Virus record (IMG/VR): IMGVR_UViG_3300007229_000125
Span: 1-20,707 of that record
Strand: one strand, 5' to 3'
Length of the DNA stretch: 20,707 nucleotides
Source of the DNA: a virus
How positions within the stretch are numbered: the stretch's first letter is position 1; each line of letters starts with the position of its first letter. Shown here in pieces: positions 6,053 to 14,399 of the stretch. A program made the translations under genes and the position numbers. The notes beneath the pieces were generated by a model. The model made no database searches, was not told the origin of the DNA, and saw only the letters and a list, made by a program, of their open reading frames with translations.

Positions 6053-6566
6053 AGGCGAGGGTATCTATGATGGATACCCAATCGTCAAAGCCAAAGTAAG
6101 TCATGTAGATTACCTGCAAAATAACTTAAGAGATGCAGATGTTAGGGAGTGCATTATACATGGTGCTACTCCTTTTCGTGCATTGATGGCAGGTATTAGA
6201 GAACCAAATGGCGAAAGTTATACTGTAATGGTAGACAAAAAACCTGCTTTAATGTTTGGTTGCAACCCAATATACAGTAATATGATAGGTAAAATATGGG
6301 CATTAGGCACATATGATATTGAAAAAATACAAAGAAAGTTTTTAAAATGGTGCAATCCAGTAGTGGATTACTACCAAAAACAATATTATCAACTAGAAAA
6401 TGTAGTACCTGCAGACCATGCCAATACCTTATCATGGCTTGATTTCGTAGGTTTTGAGATTCTTGATCCACCAGTTATGATAAATGGTTTTGCAGTTTTA
6501 CGATTTGTACGTTGCAAAGGCGAAGAAATTTTGGTAAACAAAGAATATAGCCCAGTTGTTAGCTGA
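6033..6566 (+). CDS. T7 gp13-like internal virion protein (DUF2833, GNAT-like)
   Basis: This 177-residue protein matches the T7 gp13 / DUF2833 pattern. It has an LRDADVRECI...G helix, then V...KPALMFGCNPI, then GKIWALGTYDIEKIQRKFLK, then YQLENVVPADHANTLSWLDF followed by VGFEILDPP and a final FAVLRFVRC strand. The layout is that of an acetyltransferase (GNAT)-like fold (LENVV...N..S..WL...GF), but no enzyme activity is known to me for the phage family. In T7 gp13 is needed for assembly of the internal core. Here the gene lies between scaffold and capsid, away from the other internal virion genes, which is unusual. The ATG at 6033 overlaps the scaffold gene by 20 bases; tandem stops TGA-TAG end it. 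Confidence 0.8.
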   Translation: MALREFKGEGIYDGYPIVKAKVSHVDYLQNNLRDADVRECIIHGATPFRALMAGIREPNGESYTVMVDKKPALMFGCNPIYSNMIGKIWALGTYDIEKIQRKFLKWCNPVVDYYQKQYYQLENVVPADHANTLSWLDFVGFEILDPPVMINGFAVLRFVRCKGEEILVNKEYSPVVS

Positions 6567-6576
6567 TAGCCCTTAC

Positions 6577-6611
6577 GGATAACTAGATGATGCTAAGATG
6601 GATAACTAGAT
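6577..6611 (+). repeat. 12-base direct repeat upstream of the capsid gene
   Basis: GGATAACTAGAT occurs at 6577-6588 and again, identical, at 6600-6611, with a start-to-start distance of 23 bases, close to two turns of the helix. It is in the 80-base gap between the gp13-like gene and the capsid gene. The two copies lie on the same face of the DNA, as paired protein-binding sites would, or they could shape the capsid mRNA leader. No good sigma70 promoter is seen around it. Confidence 0.6.
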
Positions 6612-6633
6612 AAAATGTAACATTAACTTTTTT

Positions 6634-6640
6634 GAGGAGA
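6634..6640 (+). promoter_or_regulatory. Ribosome-binding site fixing the capsid start
   Basis: GAGGAGA at 6634-6640 lies six bases before ATG 6647. It rules out the in-frame TTG at 6632, which would place the Shine-Dalgarno sequence inside the coding region, and supports the MANTIDTAF N-terminus. This is one of the strongest ribosome-binding sites in the window, as expected for the most abundant virion protein. Confidence 0.8.
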
Positions 6641-6646
6641 ACTATA

Positions 6647-7459
6647 ATGGCTAATACAATAGACACAGCCTTTATTACGCAGTTCGAGACAGAAGTTCAT
6701 TTAGCTTATCAAAGAATGGGTAGTAAATTAAGAAATACTGTCCGTACTGTAGCTAATGTGAGTGGAAGTACAGCACGATTTCAAAAGATCGGTACTGGAA
6801 CTGCATCAACTAAATCCAGAAATGGACAAGTAACACCAATGGAATTGGCACACACCACAGTAGATGTGAGTATGTCTGACTTCTATGCTGCTGAATTTAT
6901 CGATAAGTTAGATGAATTAAAGACCAACATAGATGAGAGACAAGCTGTTGCAACAAGTGCTGCGGCTGCTCTTGGTCGAAAGACTGACGAGATCTTATAT
7001 ACTGCTATGGACTCAGGTGCTAATAGTTCAGCATTGCATGACACAAGTTCTGCAGTTGAAAAGGCAGACTTACTAAGTGCGTTTGAAACCTTTGGTACAA
7101 ATAACATACCTGAAGATGGTGGCAGATATATTGCTATGCACCCAAAGGGATATGCTGACTTATTTTTAATTACTGAGTTTGCATCATCTGACTTTGTTGG
7201 TGAGCAAAACTTACCATTCGCAGGTGGCATGAGTATGAAAGAGTTCTTAGGATTTAAGATATTCTCTACTGCTGCAATTACTGCAGGTAAGAATATGGTC
7301 TATCATACAAGTGCAGTAGGATTAGGTATTGGTGCTGACGTAAGTACAGAACTAAATTATATACCTGAGAAAGTATCTCACTTAGCAACCTCAATGATGT
7401 CTATGGGTGCTGTTGTTATTGATAACAATGGTGTCTATGAACTTCTTGATAACAATTAA
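6647..7459 (+). CDS. Major capsid protein
   Basis: The product of 270 residues builds the icosahedral head. The sequence has the features of HK97-fold podovirus coat proteins: an N-terminal MANTIDTAFITQFETEVHLA arm, an SGSTARFQKIGTGTAS segment, SMSDFYAAEFIDKLDEL, a Gly/Ala-rich helix, then ENLTP-like later strands (GGRYIAMHPKGYADLFLI, FAGGMSMKEFLGFKIFSTAA) and a short C-terminal VVIDNNGVYELL. Position after scaffold and before the small candidate decoration gene agrees. The start at 6647 is preferred to a TTG at 6632 because GAGGAGA lies six bases before it. Tandem TAA/TAG stops follow. Fold assignment is from sequence style and position. Confidence 0.93.
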   Translation: MANTIDTAFITQFETEVHLAYQRMGSKLRNTVRTVANVSGSTARFQKIGTGTASTKSRNGQVTPMELAHTTVDVSMSDFYAAEFIDKLDELKTNIDERQAVATSAAAALGRKTDEILYTAMDSGANSSALHDTSSAVEKADLLSAFETFGTNNIPEDGGRYIAMHPKGYADLFLITEFASSDFVGEQNLPFAGGMSMKEFLGFKIFSTAAITAGKNMVYHTSAVGLGIGADVSTELNYIPEKVSHLATSMMSMGAVVIDNNGVYELLDNN

Positions 7460-7471
7460 TAGGAGGATCAA

Positions 7472-7735
7472 ATGGCTTACGCAGCAAGTGGACTTCATAA
7501 AATGGCAGGTGCTAGTGGTGTTCAACTCTTTATCTACCAAACAGCAGATGCTATTGCGACTGTAAATACTGCAGGGTATTTTAATGATGCAGCAGGTATG
7601 CTGAATATTAGAGATCTCATTATAGTGATGGATACTAATACACCAACAACAAGTTTTGTTTCAGTTTTATCTAATACTGGATCAGTGGTTGACGTTTCAG
7701 ACGGAACTGCTGTAGCAGAAACAGACTCAGACTAA
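7472..7735 (+). CDS. Small head protein after the capsid gene (possible decoration protein)
   Basis: This 87-residue protein begins MAYAASGLHKMAGASGVQLF and contains YQTADAIATVNTAGYFNDAA, MLNIRDLIIVMDTN and FVSVLSNTGSVVDVSDG. The composition (small residues, Val, Thr, Gly) and predicted strands suggest a compact beta-rich virion protein. I recall a similar protein following the coat gene in other marine podoviruses. Its place directly after the coat gene and its very strong AGGAGG ribosome-binding site suggest high-level expression, as for a capsid decoration or cement protein. The function is inferred from position and is not demonstrated. Confidence 0.7.
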   Translation: MAYAASGLHKMAGASGVQLFIYQTADAIATVNTAGYFNDAAGMLNIRDLIIVMDTNTPTTSFVSVLSNTGSVVDVSDGTAVAETDSD

Positions 7736-7758
7736 AGGGAGGGGGAGCAATCCCCCTT
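7735..7758 (+). promoter_or_regulatory. GC stem-loop overlapping the adaptor gene's ribosome-binding region
   Basis: AGGGGG (7740-7745) pairs with CCCCCT (7752-7757) around a six-base loop AGCAAT, with a possible G-T wobble extending it (7739/7758). The stem holds most of the G-rich Shine-Dalgarno stretch. AAGGG (7735-7739) lies just 5' of it, and the ATG at 7766 is eight bases after it. Folding would bring AAGGG to about seven bases from the start, as in bridged phage ribosome-binding sites. A terminator is less likely because no T tract follows. Confidence 0.5.
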
Positions 7759-7765
7759 ATCTTAC

Positions 7766-8353
7766 ATGGCAAGTACTGTAGCAAATTCAGCAATTGATAT
7801 AGCATCTAGGGCATTAGTTCTTATAGGTGCAGAACCAATTACATCTTTTGACTCATCTAGTACTGAAGCATTGGTAGCAAGTAATATGTATGAAGATACT
7901 GTTCGTGCTACATTGGCTACAGCAAGATGGAGGTTTGCATCAGAACAAGCTGTACTAAATCAACTTACAGATAAACCCACTGGTAGATTTGATATTGCTC
8001 ATCAACTACCAAGTGATCTTCTTGTTCTTCATGGTGTAACTATCAGTGATAGATTAATAGAATATACTGTGTATGGTGACAAAGTATTTAGTGATTCAAC
8101 TACTGCTGACACTTTGATAGCAGACTATACATTCAGAGCAGAAGAAGTAAACTTCCCAAGTTATTTTTCATTAGCATTGCAATACTCATTGGCATCTATC
8201 TTTGCAACATCTATAGCAAGAGATGATAGGCTTATGCAGTTAATGGAAACAAAAGCAAATATGTTAATGGCAAAAGCTAGAAACTTAGATGCACAACAAC
8301 AGACAACAAGAAAACTATCAACTTCAAGATTCATTACAAATAGGAGAAGTTAA
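7766..8353 (+). CDS. Tail tubular protein A, T7 gp11-like adaptor
   Basis: This 195-residue protein forms the ring between portal and nozzle. It has the usual family outline: an early IASRALVLIGAEPITSFDS segment, an EDTVRATLATARWRFASEQA helix, a PTGRFDIAHQLPSDLLVLHG segment, then FRAEEVNFPSYFSLALQYSL and a long C-terminal helix (RLMQLMETKANMLMAKARNL). T7 gp11 is 196 residues, so the length fits well. It is followed immediately by the nozzle gene with AGGAGA in its last codons. Translation start is at ATG 7766, next to a hairpin that may set its rate. The RWRFA helix and LPSDLLVLHG segment are particularly diagnostic. Confidence 0.93.
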   Translation: MASTVANSAIDIASRALVLIGAEPITSFDSSSTEALVASNMYEDTVRATLATARWRFASEQAVLNQLTDKPTGRFDIAHQLPSDLLVLHGVTISDRLIEYTVYGDKVFSDSTTADTLIADYTFRAEEVNFPSYFSLALQYSLASIFATSIARDDRLMQLMETKANMLMAKARNLDAQQQTTRKLSTSRFITNRRS

Positions 8354-10633
8354 ATGGCAAGAGTAAGAGTGCCATTAAATAACTTTCAGTTTGGAGAAGT
8401 TAGTCCTGCACTTACATCAAGAACAGATACTAAAGTATATACTAATGCTGCAGAGCAAGTAAGAAACTTTTTTATTAGATCAGAGGGTGGTCTAAAGAAA
8501 AGAACTGGCACAAAAAGACTTGCTAACTTTGGAAGCAACCCATCATTTACAGCAACAGCAAGTCTTAGACAGAGTGTTCGAATAGAACCATTTATATTTT
8601 CAGATGATGAAAAATATATAATAGCCTTTAGTAATACACGAATAGAGATCTTTCAGATAAATCCCAGTACTGGTGCAGTGGCATCTGTTCAGGCAATTAC
8701 CAGTCAATCATGGTTAGTGAATACAACATCAGCATCTTATCTTGAAGAGATTACCTTTGCACAACAAGGCGATCTAATGTTTATATGTCACAATACATTT
8801 CAGACTAGAATATTAGAACGTACTGGTCTTACAACTTTTGCAGTATCTACATTTAACTTTGATACATCACGAGATGATGAAGATATATTCCAACCATACT
8901 TTAGTTTTCAACCATTAGGTATGACTATGAGTTGTAATGCAACTACTGGAACAAGTAAGACCCTTACTGCTAGTGCTGATTACTTTGTGTCAGGTCATGT
9001 TGGTGTAGATCTTTTGATAGGTGAAACTCGTTGTCGTATTACTGCAGTAGCTAGTGCAACATCTGCTACAGTAGATATAGCAGGTACATTAAGACAGCAG
9101 TTAGAAATAGATAGTATAAAAACATTTGAAGGTAGTGGTACAGTAAGAGTTACCAAAGCCTTACATGGTTTAGCAACCAGTGCATCTATAACAATAGAAA
9201 GATCAGGTGCAGTTGGTGGTATTGCTAATAGTAATATCAATGGAAGCAGAACTATAACTGCTGTTCCTGATGAAAATACATTTGAATTTACTGCAGGTGG
9301 CAGTGCTACTGCTACATCTAGTGCCATTGGTGGAGGTAGTCCTCGTATTGTTACTGGTGCAGCTACTACTGAGTTTAGTGAAATGAGTTACTCACCCTTG
9401 AGAGGATATCCTGCGGCAGTTACATTTCATCAAAATAGATTATGGTTTGGTGGTACACTGGCACAACCTGATGGTATATGGGGTAGTAAGTCAGGACAGT
9501 TCTTTAACTTTGATGTAGGAGATGCAAGTGATAATGATGCTCTTGATCTTACTGCAAACGTAGGTGAGATATTTTCTATCAGACATTTGGTATCAAACAG
9601 AGATTTACAAGTCTTTACTACTGGTGCTGAGTTATTTGTTCAAGCACCAACTGATAAACCAGTGACACCTGCTAACGCACAGATACGCAGACAAACTCCT
9701 TATGGTGCATCATTTGTAAAACCTACAGTGTTTGATGGTGCGACTTTGTTTATACAGAAAACTGGTAGTGCATTGAGAGAGTTTCTATTTACAGACTCAG
9801 AGGCAGCATATACATCTGTGGCTGTATCAGGTCTTGCACCTCATTTAATATTAGATCCAGTACAGATGACATCAATCAAAGGTGCATTGAATAGAAGTGA
9901 GTCATATGCTTTTCTTATAAATAATGATGGCACTATAGCTGTATTCTATTCTGTTAGAGGAGATCAAAAAGCAGGGTGGACATTGTGGGATACACAAGGA
10001 ACATGGCATAGTATATGTGCAGTGCATGAAAGATTGTTTGTAGTTTGTGCTAGAGATGATGGATCAGGTACTACCAAGTTGTTTCTTGAGGAGTTCCAAA
10101 CAGATATGCCTATGGATTTCTGTGATACATTTAGTGGGAGCAGTAGTGCCTTTGGTAGTTTGGGGTCACACTTTGCCAATGATGCAGTCGTAAAGGCTAC
10201 AAATGGTAATGACTTTCTTGGATCATTTACTGTATCAGGTGCAGCAATAGATGCTAGTGCAGTAAAGAGTGGATTGTCTCAGGCATTTATTGGATATTCT
10301 TTTACACCTACACTTAAGACTTTACCTATAGATGCAAGTATACAAGGTGGTCCTTTGACTGGTGAGCCTAGACAAATACCTAAAGTCGTATTAGATTTGT
10401 TCTCAACATTAGCAGTTAGTGTTCAAGGCCCAAGTACAACATCAACAACAAGAGACTTGGTTATCAGGAATACTACAGATACAGTGTCAGGTGGCTTGAT
10501 GGAAAGGTCTGCTGTTACTGGCAAAGAGGAGTTTAGGTTATTGGGATATAGTCGTGATCCAAGAGTTATAGTATCACAGTCTTTTCCTTTGGATTTACAG
10601 ATTAACGGAATGATAGTAGAGGTGGCATTTTGA
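8354..10633 (+). CDS. Tail tubular protein B, T7 gp12-like nozzle
   Basis: This 759-residue protein forms the tail nozzle below the adaptor ring. It begins MARVRVPLNNFQFGEVSPAL with TSRTDTKVYTNAAEQVRNFF and EGGLKKRTGTKRL, the characteristic N-terminus of this family, and has the PAAVTFHQNRLWFGG motif (residues 353-367) and GSKSGQFFNFDVGD (377-390) of the middle region. Residues about 195-335 hold an extra Thr/Ser/Gly-rich beta insertion with the repeated-domain signature HGLA...VGGI...INGSRTI...NTFEFTAGG. The length is close to T7 gp12 (794). RBS AGGAGA sits about eight bases upstream of ATG 8354. The last bases overlap the next gene's TTG start. Confidence 0.93.
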   Translation: MARVRVPLNNFQFGEVSPALTSRTDTKVYTNAAEQVRNFFIRSEGGLKKRTGTKRLANFGSNPSFTATASLRQSVRIEPFIFSDDEKYIIAFSNTRIEIFQINPSTGAVASVQAITSQSWLVNTTSASYLEEITFAQQGDLMFICHNTFQTRILERTGLTTFAVSTFNFDTSRDDEDIFQPYFSFQPLGMTMSCNATTGTSKTLTASADYFVSGHVGVDLLIGETRCRITAVASATSATVDIAGTLRQQLEIDSIKTFEGSGTVRVTKALHGLATSASITIERSGAVGGIANSNINGSRTITAVPDENTFEFTAGGSATATSSAIGGGSPRIVTGAATTEFSEMSYSPLRGYPAAVTFHQNRLWFGGTLAQPDGIWGSKSGQFFNFDVGDASDNDALDLTANVGEIFSIRHLVSNRDLQVFTTGAELFVQAPTDKPVTPANAQIRRQTPYGASFVKPTVFDGATLFIQKTGSALREFLFTDSEAAYTSVAVSGLAPHLILDPVQMTSIKGALNRSESYAFLINNDGTIAVFYSVRGDQKAGWTLWDTQGTWHSICAVHERLFVVCARDDGSGTTKLFLEEFQTDMPMDFCDTFSGSSSAFGSLGSHFANDAVVKATNGNDFLGSFTVSGAAIDASAVKSGLSQAFIGYSFTPTLKTLPIDASIQGGPLTGEPRQIPKVVLDLFSTLAVSVQGPSTTSTTRDLVIRNTTDTVSGGLMERSAVTGKEEFRLLGYSRDPRVIVSQSFPLDLQINGMIVEVAF

Positions 10634-11103
10634 TAGAACTAGCAATAGCATCAGCATTTGTTTCAGCAATGGGATATCAACAAGCAGGTAAAGCAGCTAA
10701 GATGGAAGGTGCTTTAACTGCTCGTAATATAAAGACTCAAGGCAAAATAAGAAAATTACAAGCCTTACAAGAACATAATGATATTATGGCAAACTTAAAA
10801 TCATTTAAAGATCAAAATGCTGCATTAGCAGGAACTACTGGTAGAGCCGAAGATAGATCATATAAGGCATTAATAAAGAAAGCTGAAGAAGATAATAAAA
10901 CATTAGCACAAAGATCAAACTATCAAAATCTTGCAGAGCAAAGCAAGTATTCTCAACAAGCAGTTATGGCAGTTACAAAAGCCAACAATATATCTAGGGC
11001 ATATAGATATAAAGCATTTGGCACAATACTGAGTGCAGGATACAAAGCAAGTACTATGACTGGTGGTGGTATGGGTACAAGTAGAAGTGGAACTTATACA
11101 TAA
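10630..11103 (+). CDS. Internal virion protein, T7 gp14-like
   Basis: This 157-residue protein is expected to be ejected into the outer membrane region of the host as the first part of the DNA-transfer channel. The N-terminus has a hydrophobic helix (IELAIASAFVSAMGY, residues 2-16), then a long Gln/Lys/Ala-rich amphipathic helix, and it ends in a Gly/Thr/Ser-rich tail (TMTGGGMGTSRSGTYT). T7 gp14 is 196 residues with the same outline. The start is TTG at 10630, overlapping the TGA stop of the nozzle gene (TTGA). Its stop overlaps the next gene by one base. Position directly before two giant proteins fits the gp14-gp15-gp16 set. Confidence 0.82.
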   Translation: MIELAIASAFVSAMGYQQAGKAAKMEGALTARNIKTQGKIRKLQALQEHNDIMANLKSFKDQNAALAGTTGRAEDRSYKALIKKAEEDNKTLAQRSNYQNLAEQSKYSQQAVMAVTKANNISRAYRYKAFGTILSAGYKASTMTGGGMGTSRSGTYT

Positions 11104-14100
11104 TGGCAGAGTTTATTAGATCAAAACCTACTACATTTAGAAATAAACCAGTTGGTGTTGTTCGTGCTGACACTGGTGCAATTCAATTAGGCAATGCAGT
11201 TGCAGAATTAGGTAACTCTATGCAAAAAGTTTTTTGGGAAGAAGCTAGACAAGATGCTATAAAAGATGATGTGCAAAGAGCAAAGACATTAGCTGTTGCT
11301 GATAATGGTAAAGTTATATTTGAAAAAGCAAACTTTACGCAGGTAGGTACACCTTATGCAGAAAAAATATTAGCTCAAAGATATAGTGATGCTATTGGAC
11401 TTATGGCTAAAGGTGAGTTTGCAAAGTTACAAAGTGAAAACAGATATGATAAAGATACATTTGATACACAAGCAAATGGGTATATAGAAGCTCATGTAAA
11501 AAGTTTTAAAGATAATGGCATGGAACAATACATACCTGACTTTATAACTAAGATTACAAATCAAAAAGTTCTTCATTCTAATAAAATATTAAATGACACT
11601 ATTGCAAGAGATGAAAGAGTTGCAGCACAAAATACATTATTGACCACTAGAGATAATATAAATTCACTAGCAACCCTTACATATACAAAAGGAAACCTTG
11701 AAAAGAGTGATATAGAAGTAGAAGGTCCTGAAGTATTTACTCAAATAGATACAGATATAAATGAAACTGTTAATGAAATAACAGATAATATTAATAGTCT
11801 TGTGCAAGATGGACATATCAAAGCACCTGCTGCTGCTGATTTATTTTCAGAACTAAGAAGAAGTCAGGCACTTGGAACTGTGAGACAAGTAGTTGATCGA
11901 CTTGGTGAAAATGGTACTGCTATAAAAGGCATTGAACAGCTTATGCAAAGTAAGTATCCATCACAAAAACTTATTAATACAATTATAGAAATATCAGATG
12001 GTGCTGTTACTATAGATGATTTACAAAAAGTATTTGATCTTAAGAACAATTTAAATCTCTCAAGAACTGATATGGGCATTATTACTCGTGAAATTAGTAA
12101 TAGATCAGGTGATGCAGATAAACTAATGACTGCAATGGGAGATGATTATGCTACATCAAACTTTGCTAATTTATTAAATGGATCTGCAACATCACCTACT
12201 ATTTTACAGAATAATGATAAAACAAGAGATGGTTTAAATGCAGGTTTAAGCAAAGAGTTAGGCACAAAAATTACATCTATGAACTTATTAACTATGCCAC
12301 AAGAGCAATATGATATGGCATTACGAATGGTAAGAACACAACCTGTTGTACCTACATCAATGCACGAATTATTTAAACACCCTGATATAACAACATTAAC
12401 TGCTTTGGAAGGTGCTACACGATCACAAAAAACACAGTATCTTAATAGGGTATTAGATATGTGGAAAAATACTGCATATACAAAAGATGGTCGATCAAAG
12501 TTAAAAGGATATGATGATGAATACTTTAAGTTTATTGCTATTGATGCAGTAGCTAGGGCTAATGGTGGTGACATAGTTGATGCTTTTAATTATTTTTCTA
12601 GGATACCTGCTACTGAAAAAGATATTAATGAAAATATAAAACTTGTTGTTCAAGAGTTTTTACCTGAAGCTACCACTACTTCTGTTGATAAAAGTCTTGA
12701 ATCTGTATTAGCCAAGACAGATGTAAAGGCACAACATTGGAATCAAATGAAGCCTTATGTCCAAAAACTATTAGTATTTAAGAGATTAAAAGGTATTGGC
12801 AATGAAAAAATGGCAGAGTTTAATCTTGAGAATATGATTGATGTAATCAATGGCACTTATGATAAGTTATATATTGAAGATGAAACTATTTATGATGTGC
12901 AAAATCTAGGACTAAACGATCAAAGAACTAGATTTTCACCACAAAGAAAATATGTAGATGGCAACTATGATAAGTTTAAATTGTATGTAAACAATATGGT
13001 TGCTGAAACAACAAAGGTAGATGGTATTTTAGGATCAGAGTATTTTCTTTTGCCTGATTATAGAAATTCACAGTTTGGAGATCAAGCATACACAATAGTA
13101 AATGCAAATGGTATTCCAATATTAAATAATGAAGGTGTTGAAATATATTTTAACACTAAAGAATTTGATAAACAGTTGAGTTATGATGCAGAAGAAGCAA
13201 GAAAAAGAAGTATAAATCAAGTTTATAATTCAAGACTTTCTAAATTAAATGCAAAAGTGCCACCATCAGATCTCTCTTTATGGAAACCAAATGTCCAAAA
13301 TATAAAGTTTGCTGACTTTATTGGTAATGATAAAAGAGATCCTACTTATAACTCAACATTTAAATCAATAAAAAATCTTGAAACACCTATTATTTCAGGT
13401 GACTATGAATTAGCATCTGGAACTTTTAAATCAAAGTCACAACAAGAGTTTGAGGACTATGATAAATTTGGTGTAAGACAACAAGCAGGTACAAATAATC
13501 GTGTAGTTGATATACTGCAAAAGGGTACACTTAAAGAAGATGGCACAAGAGATAAATCATTTTCAGAATATGTTAATGGATTAGAAGATAGTTATATTGA
13601 AAAAAAGATAGCAGGTAAAGGATTTGAAAATCCATCTTGGCAATTAATAACTCGTGCCGAAACAATGAAAGAAGGTATGTTAGATGCATTAAGAGATATA
13701 AAAAGTTCTTTATTAACTCCTGATGTAGCTGTTGAAATACAAGATAACTTAATAGATATAGTAAACTATACTTCAGAAAAAGAAGATTTTAAAGTTGCAC
13801 CATATATAGATGCTAACACATTATCTATTGGTAGAGGTTTTAATATACAATATCTTACCGATCAAGATTATGAAAAGATGTCAGATAATTTAGCATCAAT
13901 GTTAAAACCACTTCAAGCATGGCTTAACTCAACACCCAAACGAACTACTGCACAACTTGTAGAAAAGATGAATGAGTTTAAAAGAAACTTAGGCGGATCA
14001 GAGGGCATGAAACAACAAGTAGCTGATTTAATTTATACAGATAAAATAAAAAAAATATATGAACAGTATAGTACTGAGTTTACAAATTTTGGAGAATTAG

Positions 14101-14399
14101 CTGTTGATAGACAAAAAGCTTTAATTGATTTTTCATATCAGTTTGGACATGACAGATTAAAGAGAGACTTTCCAAAGTATTATGAATCTATAACAAAAGC
14201 CATACTTACAGAAGATCCTGATTTAAGATCGTATTATTTTAGACAAGCAGGATTTCATCAAGCATATAATTATGGTGAGTTTGGTAATACAAAAACATTA
14301 ATACATAATCAAACAAGAAGCAGAGTTGGAGATAGAACTGGATTATTAGGGTTTTCTATAAGAGATGGTAGTAACTTTATGGATCAGGAGTACAATTAA
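11103..14399 (+). CDS. Internal virion protein, T7 gp15-like, with a C-terminal lysozyme-like domain
   Basis: This 1098-residue protein is placed as the gp15 equivalent by position between gp14-like and gp16-like genes. It is longer than T7 gp15 (747). Residues 1-880 are mainly helical, begin MAEFIRSKPTTFRNKPVGVV and lack recognised motifs. From about residue 880 the sequence resembles T4-type (GH24) lysozymes: Glu894, eight residues, Asp903, then LSIGRGFN (907-914), where Ser908 takes the place of the T4 Thr26. Further on, DRQKALIDFSYQFG (about 1003-1016) resembles the DALVSFVFNLG helix, and a final QTRSRV region resembles the NxxRRR end. The likely role is a local cut in peptidoglycan during DNA entry. 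The stop overlaps the next start by one base. Confidence 0.85.
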   Translation: MAEFIRSKPTTFRNKPVGVVRADTGAIQLGNAVAELGNSMQKVFWEEARQDAIKDDVQRAKTLAVADNGKVIFEKANFTQVGTPYAEKILAQRYSDAIGLMAKGEFAKLQSENRYDKDTFDTQANGYIEAHVKSFKDNGMEQYIPDFITKITNQKVLHSNKILNDTIARDERVAAQNTLLTTRDNINSLATLTYTKGNLEKSDIEVEGPEVFTQIDTDINETVNEITDNINSLVQDGHIKAPAAADLFSELRRSQALGTVRQVVDRLGENGTAIKGIEQLMQSKYPSQKLINTIIEISDGAVTIDDLQKVFDLKNNLNLSRTDMGIITREISNRSGDADKLMTAMGDDYATSNFANLLNGSATSPTILQNNDKTRDGLNAGLSKELGTKITSMNLLTMPQEQYDMALRMVRTQPVVPTSMHELFKHPDITTLTALEGATRSQKTQYLNRVLDMWKNTAYTKDGRSKLKGYDDEYFKFIAIDAVARANGGDIVDAFNYFSRIPATEKDINENIKLVVQEFLPEATTTSVDKSLESVLAKTDVKAQHWNQMKPYVQKLLVFKRLKGIGNEKMAEFNLENMIDVINGTYDKLYIEDETIYDVQNLGLNDQRTRFSPQRKYVDGNYDKFKLYVNNMVAETTKVDGILGSEYFLLPDYRNSQFGDQAYTIVNANGIPILNNEGVEIYFNTKEFDKQLSYDAEEARKRSINQVYNSRLSKLNAKVPPSDLSLWKPNVQNIKFADFIGNDKRDPTYNSTFKSIKNLETPIISGDYELASGTFKSKSQQEFEDYDKFGVRQQAGTNNRVVDILQKGTLKEDGTRDKSFSEYVNGLEDSYIEKKIAGKGFENPSWQLITRAETMKEGMLDALRDIKSSLLTPDVAVEIQDNLIDIVNYTSEKEDFKVAPYIDANTLSIGRGFNIQYLTDQDYEKMSDNLASMLKPLQAWLNSTPKRTTAQLVEKMNEFKRNLGGSEGMKQQVADLIYTDKIKKIYEQYSTEFTNFGELAVDRQKALIDFSYQFGHDRLKRDFPKYYESITKAILTEDPDLRSYYFRQAGFHQAYNYGEFGNTKTLIHNQTRSRVGDRTGLLGFSIRDGSNFMDQEYN

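Noticed and set aside
6632-6646. TTG at 6632 as the capsid start
   Set aside because: It would put the GAGGAGA ribosome-binding site inside the gene; ATG 6647 has ideal spacing.
7740-7765. A rho-independent terminator after the decoration gene
   Set aside because: The hairpin is present, but the sequence after it (TATCTTAC) is not a T tract, and the gene that follows starts at once.
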